Shown: positions 25,999-34,889 of the stretch, piece by piece | How the letters are laid out: every line of letters begins with the position of its first letter | Numbering within the stretch: the stretch's first letter is position 1 | Assembly: GCA_020054205.1 (NCBI GenBank) | Contig: JAGVLS010000003.1 | Coordinates: 1-64,000, forward strand | Length of the DNA: 64,000 bases | From: Candidatus Obscuribacterales bacterium | Lineage (GTDB): Bacteria > Cyanobacteriota > Vampirovibrionia > Obscuribacterales > Obscuribacteraceae | Reading direction: 5' to 3' | Program-made: the position numbers and the translations under genes | Notes under the pieces: model-generated | Seen by the model: only the letters and a program-made list of their open reading frames with translations | Told to the model about the DNA's origin: nothing | Databases searched by the model: none

Positions 25999-27100
25999 AG
26001 AAAAAAATCCTTTAAGCGGCATTGCCCCTCCTTATGCTTTATTGGCAGAGCTAACACATTCTTGTCCATTACATTGTCTCTATTGCTCTAACCCTATTAA
26101 TTTAGTCAAAAAAGAAAAAGAACTTTCTACTTCTCATTGGCTAAATATCATTGAACAAGCAAGTGACTTAGGGATAATGCAAATGCATTTTTCTGGTGGC
26201 GAGCCACTAATAAGAACCGATCTAGAACAATTAATAAATAAAACTCGCGACCTAAACATCTATTCAAATTTAATTACTAGTGGAATTGGTTTGACTCAAA
26301 ATAGACTTTCAAATTTAATCACATCAGGCATCAACCACATACAATTAAGCATTCAATCACATGAAGCCGTGTCGACAAAAGTAATTACTAATAGCGAATG
26401 TTTTCAAGCCAAACAATCAATTGCTTCGTTAATTAAAGAGTCTCAATTACCATTTACTATTAACATAGTACTACATGCTTTGAATTTAGATAATATTGAA
26501 GAGATTATCGAAATGTGTATAAGTTGGGGAGCTCATCGTATAGAATTAGCGAATACACAATATTATGGTTTTGCTCTTGCAAATCAATCTGTGTTATTAC
26601 CGAATAAATTACAGATTGAAAAAGCTTTTGCTATTTACCAAAGAAAAAAGCAAGAATATGGAAACAAAATAGAAATAATTTGGGTGATACCAGATTATTT
26701 TGAAGAGTACCCTAAACCATGCATGGGTGGTTGGGGACTCATTCAGCTAACAATTACACCTGCTGGGCAAGTATTACCTTGCCCAGCAGCTTCAATTATT
26801 TCATCCATTAGTTTTGAAAATGTTAGAGAAAAATCTTTAGACTGGATTTGGTACGAATCATCTTCTTTCAATATATTTAGAGGCGATATGTGGATGAAAG
26901 AACCATGTAAGTCATGTATTTACCGTTTTGATGATTACGGGGGCTGTCGCTGCCAGGCGTTTGCAATTACAGGTAGTGCTTCTAATACCGATCCTGTATG
27001 CAAATATTCACCATATCGTCCTTTGATCGATAATGCTATTTCTACAACAAATTCCAGAGAAAATATTTTGGCAAATATAAAATACCGTAATCTTGACTAG
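25979..27100 (+). CDS. pqqE: Radical SAM PqqA peptide cyclase PqqE
   Basis: A 373-residue radical SAM/SPASM enzyme forming the Glu-Tyr C-C bond in PqqA. The radical SAM cluster motif is CPLHCLYC, with C29, C33 and C36 in the standard Cx3Cx2C spacing, followed by HFSGGEPLIRTDLEQL. The C-terminal SPASM region carries CMGGWGLIQLTITPAGQVLPC, CKSC and GGCRCQAF...PVC for auxiliary clusters. It ends the operon; pqqF or another protease gene is not adjacent. The start ATG 25979 lies inside pqqD and lacks a good SD, consistent with coupling. Confidence 0.95.
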   Translation: MDGLQSKEKNPLSGIAPPYALLAELTHSCPLHCLYCSNPINLVKKEKELSTSHWLNIIEQASDLGIMQMHFSGGEPLIRTDLEQLINKTRDLNIYSNLITSGIGLTQNRLSNLITSGINHIQLSIQSHEAVSTKVITNSECFQAKQSIASLIKESQLPFTINIVLHALNLDNIEEIIEMCISWGAHRIELANTQYYGFALANQSVLLPNKLQIEKAFAIYQRKKQEYGNKIEIIWVIPDYFEEYPKPCMGGWGLIQLTITPAGQVLPCPAASIISSISFENVREKSLDWIWYESSSFNIFRGDMWMKEPCKSCIYRFDDYGGCRCQAFAITGSASNTDPVCKYSPYRPLIDNAISTTNSRENILANIKYRNLD

Positions 27101-27150
27101 GTCGGCTTGTCAACATATTTATCGTTATTAAGAGCCTTTTACAAGAAATA

Positions 27151-27181
27151 AACGTCCAGGTATGATAACGTCCAGTATGAT
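27151..27181 (+). repeat. Tandem direct repeat upstream of protease gene
   Basis: AACGTCCAGGTATGAT (27151-27166) is followed at once by AACGTCCAGTATGAT (27167-27181), identical except for one missing G. It lies 28 bases before the start of the DUF4388 protease gene and after pqqE. The placement suits a regulator-binding site. Confidence 0.6.
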
Positions 27182-27209
27182 TATGTAATACCAAATGCAA
27201 GAATAATTT

Positions 27210-28682
27210 ATGGCAAATCTTCAAGATTTAAATAAGCATGCAAGTTCAATAGGGCTTCTTGTAGACCGATGTGTAAAACGCGAGGAGCCTTTCGGCACAG
27301 TTTGGCTTGTTGATAATAATCGCGTAGCAACATGTGCGCATCTAGTAGTACTTTTTGAAGAATTTTTACCTGGACTAAAAGTTAGATTTCCTCATATTCA
27401 ACAAGAGTGGGAAATAGTAGATATGCTTTTCCATCCTCGCTTTGATCGCAAATTAGCCCACGAACTTGCTAAGCGTGCTCTTTTAGAACCAGTACCGTCC
27501 CCTGCATTGCAAGATCATAATCTTGTAATTTTGAAGCTTTCGCGAGAGTTATCGTCCCTAAAACAAGAGTCCGTGACAACATTTAACAAAAAAATAGGAA
27601 TAGCTCCACTGCCTCGAACAAAAGGGCTATCTGGTGAAGTAGATGAATTAGGACTTGCCATTGTTATTCAAACAATAACCAATTCACGCAAAGATGGCTC
27701 AATTATTATTACTGATGAAAGAAATAGACCGATAGCAAAACTATTCTGCAAAGAAGGTAAAATACTTTATGCTAAATATGGGCAATTATCAAACGAATCT
27801 GCAGTTTACCAAATGTTTGCCCAACAATTATCTGGTCATTTCAATTTCAAAGCACAGACCAAACCTGATTGGCCTGTAAAAGATATTATTATTCGCGCTA
27901 CTGATAGTCTTATTTTAGATGCTCATCGCCGATTAGATGAAATTCCAAAATTACTTTCACAGTTGGGTGGAACAGGAGTTGCTTATGTGAGAGTTTTTGA
28001 ATCAGTAAATTTGGATATCCTCCCATCAGAAACAAAAAATAGTGCTGATACTATTTGGTATCATCTTGATGGTGGTATTTCAATTGATCAATTGTGGCAA
28101 TTCGTCAACTTGGACGATCATTCAATATATCAAGCATTAATTGCTCTTCTTGATACGAAACAAATAAGACCAGTTTCTTTTGTAAGCAATGATCTTAATC
28201 CGATGCAGCCACTAGAATTAGCTCCCCATCTTAAATTAGCTCCATGGGATGAAATAGTAAGTTTATCAACTCATCCTACGGTAGGAAGAAGTGAAGCAAG
28301 AAAAGGAAATTTAGTGGGACTTTTACGCCCTAACGATCCCTGGCATTTACTTCACAATATCAAATTACCATATAAAGCAGCTGGTAGCCCTTTACTTAAA
28401 AATGACCAAGTAATTGGTATGCATTGTGGCTTACTTCCACTTGATCCTAAATTACATGCTTTGCCGTCACATTTAAATCAACTCTTATGGGTAGAGTCAA
28501 TTTATCAATGCTTAAATAGCAAAGGTAAAATTACTGGCTTAAAACCAAGCAAAAAATCTGTCGGTATGCTTATACCTAAAACAGATGATAGTTCAAGTGG
28601 CTATAAAAAGTGTGTCAAATGCCACTCAAGTATGCAAAAAAACGCTCAATTTTGTGGTGCATGTGGACGAAAATTTAACTAA
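27210..28682 (+). CDS. Trypsin-like protease interrupted by a DUF4388 domain, with C-terminal zinc ribbon
   Basis: A 490-residue protein without a signal peptide. The N-terminal lobe resembles a trypsin-fold protease with His44 in ATCAHLVV and Asp102 in DHNLVILKL. The Ser393 half appears only near the end, in AAGSPLLKNDQVIGMHCG. Between them (about 141-345) lies a DUF4388/PatA-like region (SRKDGSIIITDE...IAKLFCKEGKILYAKYG...SGHFNFKAQTKP) followed by helices. The C-terminus is a zinc ribbon (Cys468, Cys471, Cys482, Cys485). The catalytic assignment is by pattern; the Ser motif lacks the canonical GDSGG. The gene overlaps the convergent HTH-PAS gene by 8 bases. Confidence 0.7.
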   Translation: MANLQDLNKHASSIGLLVDRCVKREEPFGTVWLVDNNRVATCAHLVVLFEEFLPGLKVRFPHIQQEWEIVDMLFHPRFDRKLAHELAKRALLEPVPSPALQDHNLVILKLSRELSSLKQESVTTFNKKIGIAPLPRTKGLSGEVDELGLAIVIQTITNSRKDGSIIITDERNRPIAKLFCKEGKILYAKYGQLSNESAVYQMFAQQLSGHFNFKAQTKPDWPVKDIIIRATDSLILDAHRRLDEIPKLLSQLGGTGVAYVRVFESVNLDILPSETKNSADTIWYHLDGGISIDQLWQFVNLDDHSIYQALIALLDTKQIRPVSFVSNDLNPMQPLELAPHLKLAPWDEIVSLSTHPTVGRSEARKGNLVGLLRPNDPWHLLHNIKLPYKAAGSPLLKNDQVIGMHCGLLPLDPKLHALPSHLNQLLWVESIYQCLNSKGKITGLKPSKKSVGMLIPKTDDSSSGYKKCVKCHSSMQKNAQFCGACGRKFN

Positions 28683-29370
28683 GTGACCTACATGCTTCTT
28701 TTTTGTCTAATGATTGTGGCGCATCACAAGCGTCACGAAATAAAATAACACCACCATGTAATTTACCGGCTTTATCTACAACTGGACGTGCACTTACTTT
28801 CAACAAACGAGTTGTTTTTACATTTTTCACTAGCACTTCAGCCCGGTCCACTTTTTCTCCACCAATTGCTCTAGCTAAAGGTAATTGGCGGCTGGGATAA
28901 AGAGATTCACCATTAGGGGTATATATACCATAAATTTCAGACCAATCATCAGGAGATACTTCCATAATACCAAGTCCTGTAAGGCGTTCGGCTGTGGAAT
29001 TGAACAAAACAAATTTTCCTTCTGAATTACAAACAATAAACCCATCAGAAGAACAATCAGAAAAATAATTTATTATTTGCATCTGCAACGGCGTGGGAGT
29101 ATCTGACTTAAGTAATAAATCAATATCTAAAGACGATGCCATTTTCAATTCTGTATCATGTACTAAATCAGAAGTAGAGACATTAAGAGCCTTTGATAAT
29201 ATATTTAAATTTCTCAATGAAGGATGGCGAGCTGCTCTTTCCACATCACAAATATATGATCTAGCTAAGCCAGATCTTTTAGCTAATTCTTCCTGAGAAA
29301 AAGAATTAGCACAACGATATTCTTTCAAAACAGAACAACATGTAGCGGCAAAATATTCAGGAAATTCCAT
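28675..29370 (-). CDS. XRE-family HTH regulator with PAS sensor domain
   Basis: A 231-residue cytosolic regulator. Residues about 8-72 form an XRE helix-turn-helix (SFSQEELAKRSGLARSYICDVER...LSKALNVS). A PAS domain covers about 95-220 (DGFIVCNSEGKFVLFNSTAERLTG ... GKLHGGVILFRD), with an ARPV strand of the kind seen in light, oxygen or ligand sensors. No kinase or output beyond the HTH is present, so ligand or redox sensing probably alters DNA binding directly. Its 3' end overlaps the protease gene by 8 bases, a convergent antisense overlap. Confidence 0.9.
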   Translation of the reverse strand: MEFPEYFAATCCSVLKEYRCANSFSQEELAKRSGLARSYICDVERAARHPSLRNLNILSKALNVSTSDLVHDTELKMASSLDIDLLLKSDTPTPLQMQIINYFSDCSSDGFIVCNSEGKFVLFNSTAERLTGLGIMEVSPDDWSEIYGIYTPNGESLYPSRQLPLARAIGGEKVDRAEVLVKNVKTTRLLKVSARPVVDKAGKLHGGVILFRDACDAPQSLDKKEACRSLS

Positions 29371-29496
29371 GAATCTATTATCCTAATTTAAGTGGTCAGG
29401 CTCCATTGTTACATATTGCCGAAATTCTTGCCATAAAATTCAAATAGGTTTTCCAATCACACATAGCTGTAAAGAAATGTTATTTTCTAATTATTA

Positions 29497-30198
29497 CTAA
29501 ATACCTGATACCAACCTTGCAATGAAAAAAGCCACGGTGGCGGCTATAGCGCCAACAAAGAGAGTCTGTATTGCACTTAAAATTGGCTTATTTCCTATAT
29601 ATATTCCTTTTATAAAACCAAATATAAATAAGGCTAAAAGTGTAAGAAAAATAGAAGTTAATAGTGAAATATTTGCATTATTAATCACCATATAAGGAAA
29701 TAAAGGAATTAAACCACCAGCAATATAAGAAATGGCAATAGTAATAGCGCTAATTACAGCTTGTTTGGGTTTTGGTTCATCTAAAGACAATTCAAATTTC
29801 ATCATAAAATTTACCCAGTCTTTAGGTCTTTTCTCTAATGAGTATACAAGCGGTTCTATATCAGCATCGCTAAGCCCATAAGCGCTAAAAATTTCCCTTA
29901 CTTCTTTTTTTTCAGCCTCGGGTATTTCAGTTATTTCTCTCCATTCTCTACGCTTTTCGCTTGTATAATGCTCCGCATCACCTTTTGCTGCTAAATAACC
30001 ACCTAAGCCCATGGCTATGGCGCCAGCTGCTATTTCAGCTAAACCAGCAGTAATGATTATCTTATTTACAAGTATTGCACCAGATAATCCTGCCGCCAAT
30101 GCAAACGGAACTGTAAGACCATCAGAGATCCCAATAACAATATCTCTAACTAATTGCCTAGCAGTAAAATGACGTTCAATATGGGGATTTGGTGGCAT
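29497..30198 (-). CDS. VIT1/CCC1-family iron or manganese transporter
   Basis: A 233-residue membrane protein. The family signature GISDGLTVPFALAAGLSGA forms helix 1, followed by AEIAAGAIAMGLGGYLAAKGDAEHY and a cytoplasmic helical metal-binding region (KKEVREIFSAYGL...MMKFELSLDEPKP). Three more hydrophobic helices complete the five-helix topology. Members move Fe2+ or Mn2+ out of the cytosol. ATG 30198 is the first start. It stands alone between the HTH-PAS gene and the divergent ABC operon. Confidence 0.92.
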   Translation of the reverse strand: MPPNPHIERHFTARQLVRDIVIGISDGLTVPFALAAGLSGAILVNKIIITAGLAEIAAGAIAMGLGGYLAAKGDAEHYTSEKRREWREITEIPEAEKKEVREIFSAYGLSDADIEPLVYSLEKRPKDWVNFMMKFELSLDEPKPKQAVISAITIAISYIAGGLIPLFPYMVINNANISLLTSIFLTLLALFIFGFIKGIYIGNKPILSAIQTLFVGAIAATVAFFIARLVSGI

Positions 30199-30360
30199 AA
30201 GTTACAAAGAGAAATATAAATTTCAAAGCAAAGTTCATATTATAGTCGAAATTAAGAATATTTAGTTAGGCGTATGTATTGTATTCACCGACAATAGAAA
30301 AAGCCCTATTCGATAGTTGTGCGAAATTGGGGCATTCAGTAGTTTTTCGTTGTAATTTAT

Positions 30361-31350
30361 ATGCATAATGTTGTTCATTTAGATAATTTGAATAAAGTAT
30401 TTAAATTAAAAACTGGATCTTTTTTTAAAAGATCAGAAAGAGAAATTCAAGCAGTAAGTAATATAAGTCTAGATATTCCAAAAGGTCAGTCTATAGCATT
30501 TATTGGACCTAATGGCGCTGGTAAATCCACTACCATAAAAATGCTAACTGGCATTTTGCATCCAAGCTCAGGACAAGCTTCTGTTTTGGGATTAACTCCA
30601 TGGAAGCAACGAGACAAACTAGCTTATAAAATCGGTGTTGTATTTGGTCAGCGATCGCAGCTTTGGTATCACTTGCCACCAGGCGATACTTTTGAACTTT
30701 TAGCTCAAATCTATAATTTAAAAAAAAATGATTATCAAAAACGGCGCGATATGCTCATTGAACGTTTTGGTCTTTCAAGCTTCCTTGATATACCAGTAAG
30801 ACGTTTATCTCTTGGACAACGCATGCGTGCTGAAGTAGCCGCCAGTCTTTTACATGCTCCAGAAATTGTTTTTCTAGATGAACCTACAATTGGATTGGAT
30901 GTAATCGCTAGACAAGAATTACGCGATCTAATAAGGCAGTGGAATCAAGAAGAAGGATTAACGGTATTTTTAACTAGTCATGACGCTGGCGATATCGAAA
31001 ATGTCGCTAGGCGCGTCATCGTAATTAATCACGGACAAATAGTACTTGATGATAAGGTATCACAAATGCGCCGACAATATTTAGCCTCAAAAGTATTGGC
31101 AGTAAAATTCCACGAGCCACCACTATCGCCTGCAATTTCTGGCATCAGCATATTGAAATCAAGCCAATATACACTAAAGCTGGAAGTTGATACCAACATA
31201 ATACCAATCGAGCAAGTAGTAAACGAAGTATTGAAACTTGGTCCAGTGGCTGATATCACCATTGAGAATCCTCCCTTAGAAAAAGTTATTGCCCATATCT
31301 ACGCTCAGGGAAATAAATTAGCACCGGACAGAAACGACAATGAAACATAA
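30361..31350 (+). CDS. ABC-2 type exporter, ATP-binding subunit
   Basis: A 329-residue ATPase of the drug/antibiotic-export (DrrA-like) type. Walker A is GPNGAGKST (49-57), the signature is LSLGQRMRAEVAA, Walker B is IVFLDEPTIGLD and the switch His is in FLTSHD. The C-terminal extension matches the DrrA group. It overlaps the first permease gene by 11 bases, making a three-gene operon with two ABC-2 permeases. The substrate is unknown. Confidence 0.93.
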   Translation: MHNVVHLDNLNKVFKLKTGSFFKRSEREIQAVSNISLDIPKGQSIAFIGPNGAGKSTTIKMLTGILHPSSGQASVLGLTPWKQRDKLAYKIGVVFGQRSQLWYHLPPGDTFELLAQIYNLKKNDYQKRRDMLIERFGLSSFLDIPVRRLSLGQRMRAEVAASLLHAPEIVFLDEPTIGLDVIARQELRDLIRQWNQEEGLTVFLTSHDAGDIENVARRVIVINHGQIVLDDKVSQMRRQYLASKVLAVKFHEPPLSPAISGISILKSSQYTLKLEVDTNIIPIEQVVNEVLKLGPVADITIENPPLEKVIAHIYAQGNKLAPDRNDNET

Positions 31351-32152
31351 TTATTTACAAGCAAGCGCCAAATATTTTTGGATTGCAAAAATAACTATGC
31401 GATCTAATTTAGCTTATTTTGGTGAAATTGGAAGTCGATTTATTTTTCTAGCTATTATTCTATATATTTTCATGTGTTTATGGCGCGTAACATATACAGA
31501 TACTGGCGCTACTTATTTAGGTGATTTTACTTTTGCTCAAATGCTTTGGTATTTAGCCATTACCGAATCAATTATATTATCCACTCCAGACGTTAGCCAA
31601 AAAGTGGACGAAGATGTGCGCAAAGGTACTCTAAGTATTCATTTAATCAAGCCCTTATCTTATCCATTATATTTTCTAAGCATGACCTTTGGTGAAAGAA
31701 TAGTGCGTTTCACAATGAATATGTGTGTGGGTGCTTGTGTAGTTTATTTTTTTGTCGGACCAATTGGACTTAGCCTCAAAGGAATATTGTTGTTTTCTTT
31801 AGCTATACCTTTGGCTTTTATCCTAGATTTTCTCACTTATTTTACAATTGGACTAGCTGCTTTTTGGCTTGAAGATACACGTGGTCTTAGAATTATCTAT
31901 TCCAGAATAGTAATGGTTCTCGGTGGCATGTTAATACCAATTGAGCTATTTCCTGACTTTGTCCAGCCAATAATAAAAGTATTGCCATTTTCTCAAATTG
32001 TTTATGGTCCAGCAAAACTATTTGTCAATCCCAGCAGTCAATTTTTGTTTACTTTATTGTTGCAACAATTTATATGGGTCTGTTTGCTTACTCTTTTCAT
32101 GCAGTATATCTATAAATTGGCACTAGAGAGGGTACATGCCAATGGAGGCTAG
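31340..32152 (+). CDS. ABC-2 type exporter permease, first subunit
   Basis: A 270-residue membrane protein with about six helices, resembling the ABC-2 permease group that pairs in twos with a DrrA-like ATPase. The coupling-helix region VDEDVRKGTLSIHLIKPLSYPLYF is typical. It overlaps the ATPase gene by 11 bases and the next permease by 17, so all three are coupled. Confidence 0.9.
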   Translation: MKHNYLQASAKYFWIAKITMRSNLAYFGEIGSRFIFLAIILYIFMCLWRVTYTDTGATYLGDFTFAQMLWYLAITESIILSTPDVSQKVDEDVRKGTLSIHLIKPLSYPLYFLSMTFGERIVRFTMNMCVGACVVYFFVGPIGLSLKGILLFSLAIPLAFILDFLTYFTIGLAAFWLEDTRGLRIIYSRIVMVLGGMLIPIELFPDFVQPIIKVLPFSQIVYGPAKLFVNPSSQFLFTLLLQQFIWVCLLTLFMQYIYKLALERVHANGG

Positions 32153-32951
32153 TTTGTTCGCTAAATTCTATAACTATTTTCTCCTAGTAGTAAAATATGT
32201 CTCGTGCAATTTTAAGTCGCACATGGAATATAGAGGCGCTTTTTTATCACAAGTAATTGCCATGTTTTTGAATAATTCAGTATGGGTAATTTTTTGGGTG
32301 ATATTTTTTAATCGTTTTCCAGTTCTGAGGGGCTGGGAAATTAAAGACGTAATTACACTTTGGGCAATAGCTGCCTCAGGTTTTGGTATTGCAGACACTA
32401 TTTGTGGTAACGGACTTGAAATTCCTCGACTAATAACACGCGGACAACTTGATATTTGGATGCTCTATCCTAGAAAATTATTACCGCATATGCTTTTAGG
32501 CAGAATGGATGCTACTGCCTGCGGTGATGCTTTATTTGGTTATGTTGTATATATTGGCTTTGTACACCCAGATATTTTACACTTTATCATGTTCGTTGCT
32601 CTTACTTTAGCGGTGGCTTTAGTATTTATTGGTTTTGATATTTTATCTGGAAGTCTTGGCTTTTTCATCGGTAATTCTGAAGCCCTAACACTAGAGCTGA
32701 GATTTGCCATGATTACATTTAGTACTTATCCGCTAAATTTATTTGATGGAGCAGTAAAAATAATTCTATATACTTTAATTCCAGCTGGCTTTGTTAGTTA
32801 TTTGCCCATACAAGCCTTAAGAAATTTATCTCTCACCGATGCATTTTTGACTCTTCTTGGAGGCATAGGCGTAATACTTGTCGGCAGTACAATATTTCAC
32901 TTAGGCTTAAAGCGTTATGAATCTGGAAATTTACTAGAAATGCGCAATTAA
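32136..32951 (+). CDS. ABC-2 type exporter permease, second subunit
   Basis: A 271-residue six-helix permease, the likely partner of the preceding one. RLITRGQLDIWMLYPRKLLPHMLL is its coupling segment and SLGFFIGNSEALTLELRFAMITF lies in the conserved fourth-fifth helix region. The ATG at 32136 overlaps the previous gene by 17 bases. A TTG at 32154 has a GGAGG five bases upstream and is a plausible alternative start six codons later. The heterodimeric membrane pair plus one ATPase completes the exporter. Confidence 0.9.
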   Translation: MPMEASLFAKFYNYFLLVVKYVSCNFKSHMEYRGAFLSQVIAMFLNNSVWVIFWVIFFNRFPVLRGWEIKDVITLWAIAASGFGIADTICGNGLEIPRLITRGQLDIWMLYPRKLLPHMLLGRMDATACGDALFGYVVYIGFVHPDILHFIMFVALTLAVALVFIGFDILSGSLGFFIGNSEALTLELRFAMITFSTYPLNLFDGAVKIILYTLIPAGFVSYLPIQALRNLSLTDAFLTLLGGIGVILVGSTIFHLGLKRYESGNLLEMRN

Positions 32952-32961
32952 ATTATCGATA

Positions 32962-34047
32962 TCAAACACATTTGAGCTCAGTCCACATTCGATCATAAAA
33001 TTGTACTGTTTTGCCCACGTCACCAATTTCTTCACATTTGTCCAGTAATGATTCAGGTGGATAAAGGGTTTTGTCATTTACTAATTCAAGTGGTAATCTT
33101 TCAAAAGCTTTTTGATTGGGATTAGCATAATACGTATAGCAAGTATTGGCCTTTGCTATTTCTGGATCCAGCATAAAGTTAAGCCAAAGATGTGCGTTTT
33201 CTACATGTGGAGCACTATAAGGAATACACATATTATCTACCCACATCGAAGTTCCACTTTTAGGTATGACATATTTTACATCGCTATTAGTTCTTGCCGC
33301 TTGATGCGCATCACCGCTGAAAGCTAAAGACAATACACTGTCACCGCTTGCTAGATAAATAATCACTTGATCAGATGTATAACACATCGTTAGCGGTTTT
33401 TGTATTTTTAAGTCTTGGCAGGCAATTGCAATTTCATTTTCCACTTGCGTATTGTAAGAGTATCCTCGCCTTTTTAAAGCAAGTCCAATTGTTTCTCTAG
33501 CATCTTCCAATAAAGTCATGCGCTGCCCTAGTCGTTTATCCCAGAATATATCCCAATCATCTGGCAAAGCACAATTTCTTTCTTGCAAACCTCTTGCGTT
33601 ATAGGCTATTCCCGTAGTGCCAAATGTATACGGCACAGAATATTGACAGTGAGGATCAAATAAAGGATTGCGAAATCTTTCCATGATAAATTTAAAATTT
33701 GGTATTTTCTCTTTATCAATTGGCTGTAAGAGTTTCAATTCTCTTAATTTTCTTACACCATAATTAGTAGGGACAACAATGTCATAATCAGACGCTCCTG
33801 CTTGCATTTTGGCAATAAGCACTTCATTGCTAGATACAGTGTCATATACAACTTGAATGCCATAACGCTTTTCAAATTCCGGTATGGTATCAGGATGAAT
33901 GTAATCAGGCCAACTATAAATATTTAGTTGTTTTTTATTAGCCTTTTGTGGCAATGACAATTTTGAACAAGCATTGAGCGTATAAGCAGTGCTTGTACAA
34001 GTTGCTAATAACGTTAAAAGTTGACGGCGACTGATTAACATAGCCAT
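32962..34047 (-). CDS. PotD-like polyamine-binding lipoprotein
   Basis: A 361-residue periplasmic solute-binding protein for spermidine/putrescine-type ligands. Markers are LNIYSWPDYIHPDTIPEFEKR, VVYDTVSSNEVLIAKMQAG, YDIVVPTNYGVRKL and the ligand-site loops FGTTGIAYNARG and SGTSMWVDNMCIP. The N-terminus MLISRRQLLTLLATCTSTAY with lipobox LNAC (Cys at about residue 27) indicates lipidation; SRRQLL also resembles a Tat motif. Starts at 34047 or 34041 fit; the longer 34116 start would bury the signal. No potABC genes are adjacent, so its transporter is encoded elsewhere. Confidence 0.88.
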   Translation of the reverse strand: MAMLISRRQLLTLLATCTSTAYTLNACSKLSLPQKANKKQLNIYSWPDYIHPDTIPEFEKRYGIQVVYDTVSSNEVLIAKMQAGASDYDIVVPTNYGVRKLRELKLLQPIDKEKIPNFKFIMERFRNPLFDPHCQYSVPYTFGTTGIAYNARGLQERNCALPDDWDIFWDKRLGQRMTLLEDARETIGLALKRRGYSYNTQVENEIAIACQDLKIQKPLTMCYTSDQVIIYLASGDSVLSLAFSGDAHQAARTNSDVKYVIPKSGTSMWVDNMCIPYSAPHVENAHLWLNFMLDPEIAKANTCYTYYANPNQKAFERLPLELVNDKTLYPPESLLDKCEEIGDVGKTVQFYDRMWTELKCV

Positions 34048-34197
34048 ATCTAACCATAAACTTGTTTGGGCGACAAATTCTACAAATAATATATTGACAA
34101 CGGACAAAAATGGCATGTATAGTCAAATTCAGTGGCATATACTAAGTGTAAATACTCGGATTTTTGCCTTAATTCAAGTTTAATCATATCGACTATA

Positions 34198-34887
34198 ATG
34201 CCAGACGAAATTCAAGATAACACTAAAAATGAAGAAATCGCTCAGGATGGCGATGGGCAATCTGCTCTTAATAGTCTTGATGTTTTTGAAAAACCATTCC
34301 CAGTTGTAAGAGAAAGAAAATTGGAGAATGGAAGTGTGGAATTAGAAATGCCTGATTATGAGGGCACTACAATTGTATTGGATAAAACTGGTAATCCATC
34401 ATCTTATGGTTGGCAATTAAAAAATGAAGGAGAAAATAAAGTTTTTACTTCAAAATATCATAGCTTTACCATATTAAAGGATGGTTCAGTAATACATGAT
34501 GGCATTAATGACCAAACTATTTACGCCAGACTCTCAGTAGACGAAAATGGAATTAGCAAATACAAAAATAAAGATGGTTTTGAAGTTAAATATGATAGTG
34601 GAAATTTTGTTATCAAAACAGCTCATAAGACATGGAGTTTTGATCAAAATGGGATATTAACCGTATTGGAAAATGGCAAAAAGGATATTTATAAGCCTCA
34701 TATATTGCCCAGGGGTAACAATAAAAATCTTAATTATGGCGATGGCAGCTCTATGTATTTTGATAATACTTATAAAACTATAGAATATGGGATAAGCGTA
34801 AGAAACAGCGAAAATGTGCCTGTTAAGCGCTCTTTTTCCCTATACCAATATAGACCTTCTTTAATATCTGACTCACAGGTCAAATAA
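34198..34887 (+). CDS. Hypothetical beta-rich protein with repeated strand pattern
   Basis: A 229-residue soluble protein beginning MPDEIQDNTKNEE. Most of it is a series of short beta-strand pairs with NGSVELEMPDYEGT, LDKTGNPSSYGWQL, ILKDGSVIHDG, LSVDENGISKYKNKDGF and WSFDQNGILTVLENG, which recall Asp/Gly-turn repeats such as those in RHS-like or propeller proteins. I recognise no named family. A GTG start at 34132 would add 22 residues with no SD; I prefer ATG 34198. A GC-rich hairpin element begins three bases after the stop. Confidence 0.6.
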   Translation: MPDEIQDNTKNEEIAQDGDGQSALNSLDVFEKPFPVVRERKLENGSVELEMPDYEGTTIVLDKTGNPSSYGWQLKNEGENKVFTSKYHSFTILKDGSVIHDGINDQTIYARLSVDENGISKYKNKDGFEVKYDSGNFVIKTAHKTWSFDQNGILTVLENGKKDIYKPHILPRGNNKNLNYGDGSSMYFDNTYKTIEYGISVRNSENVPVKRSFSLYQYRPSLISDSQVK

Positions 34888-34889
34888 AA

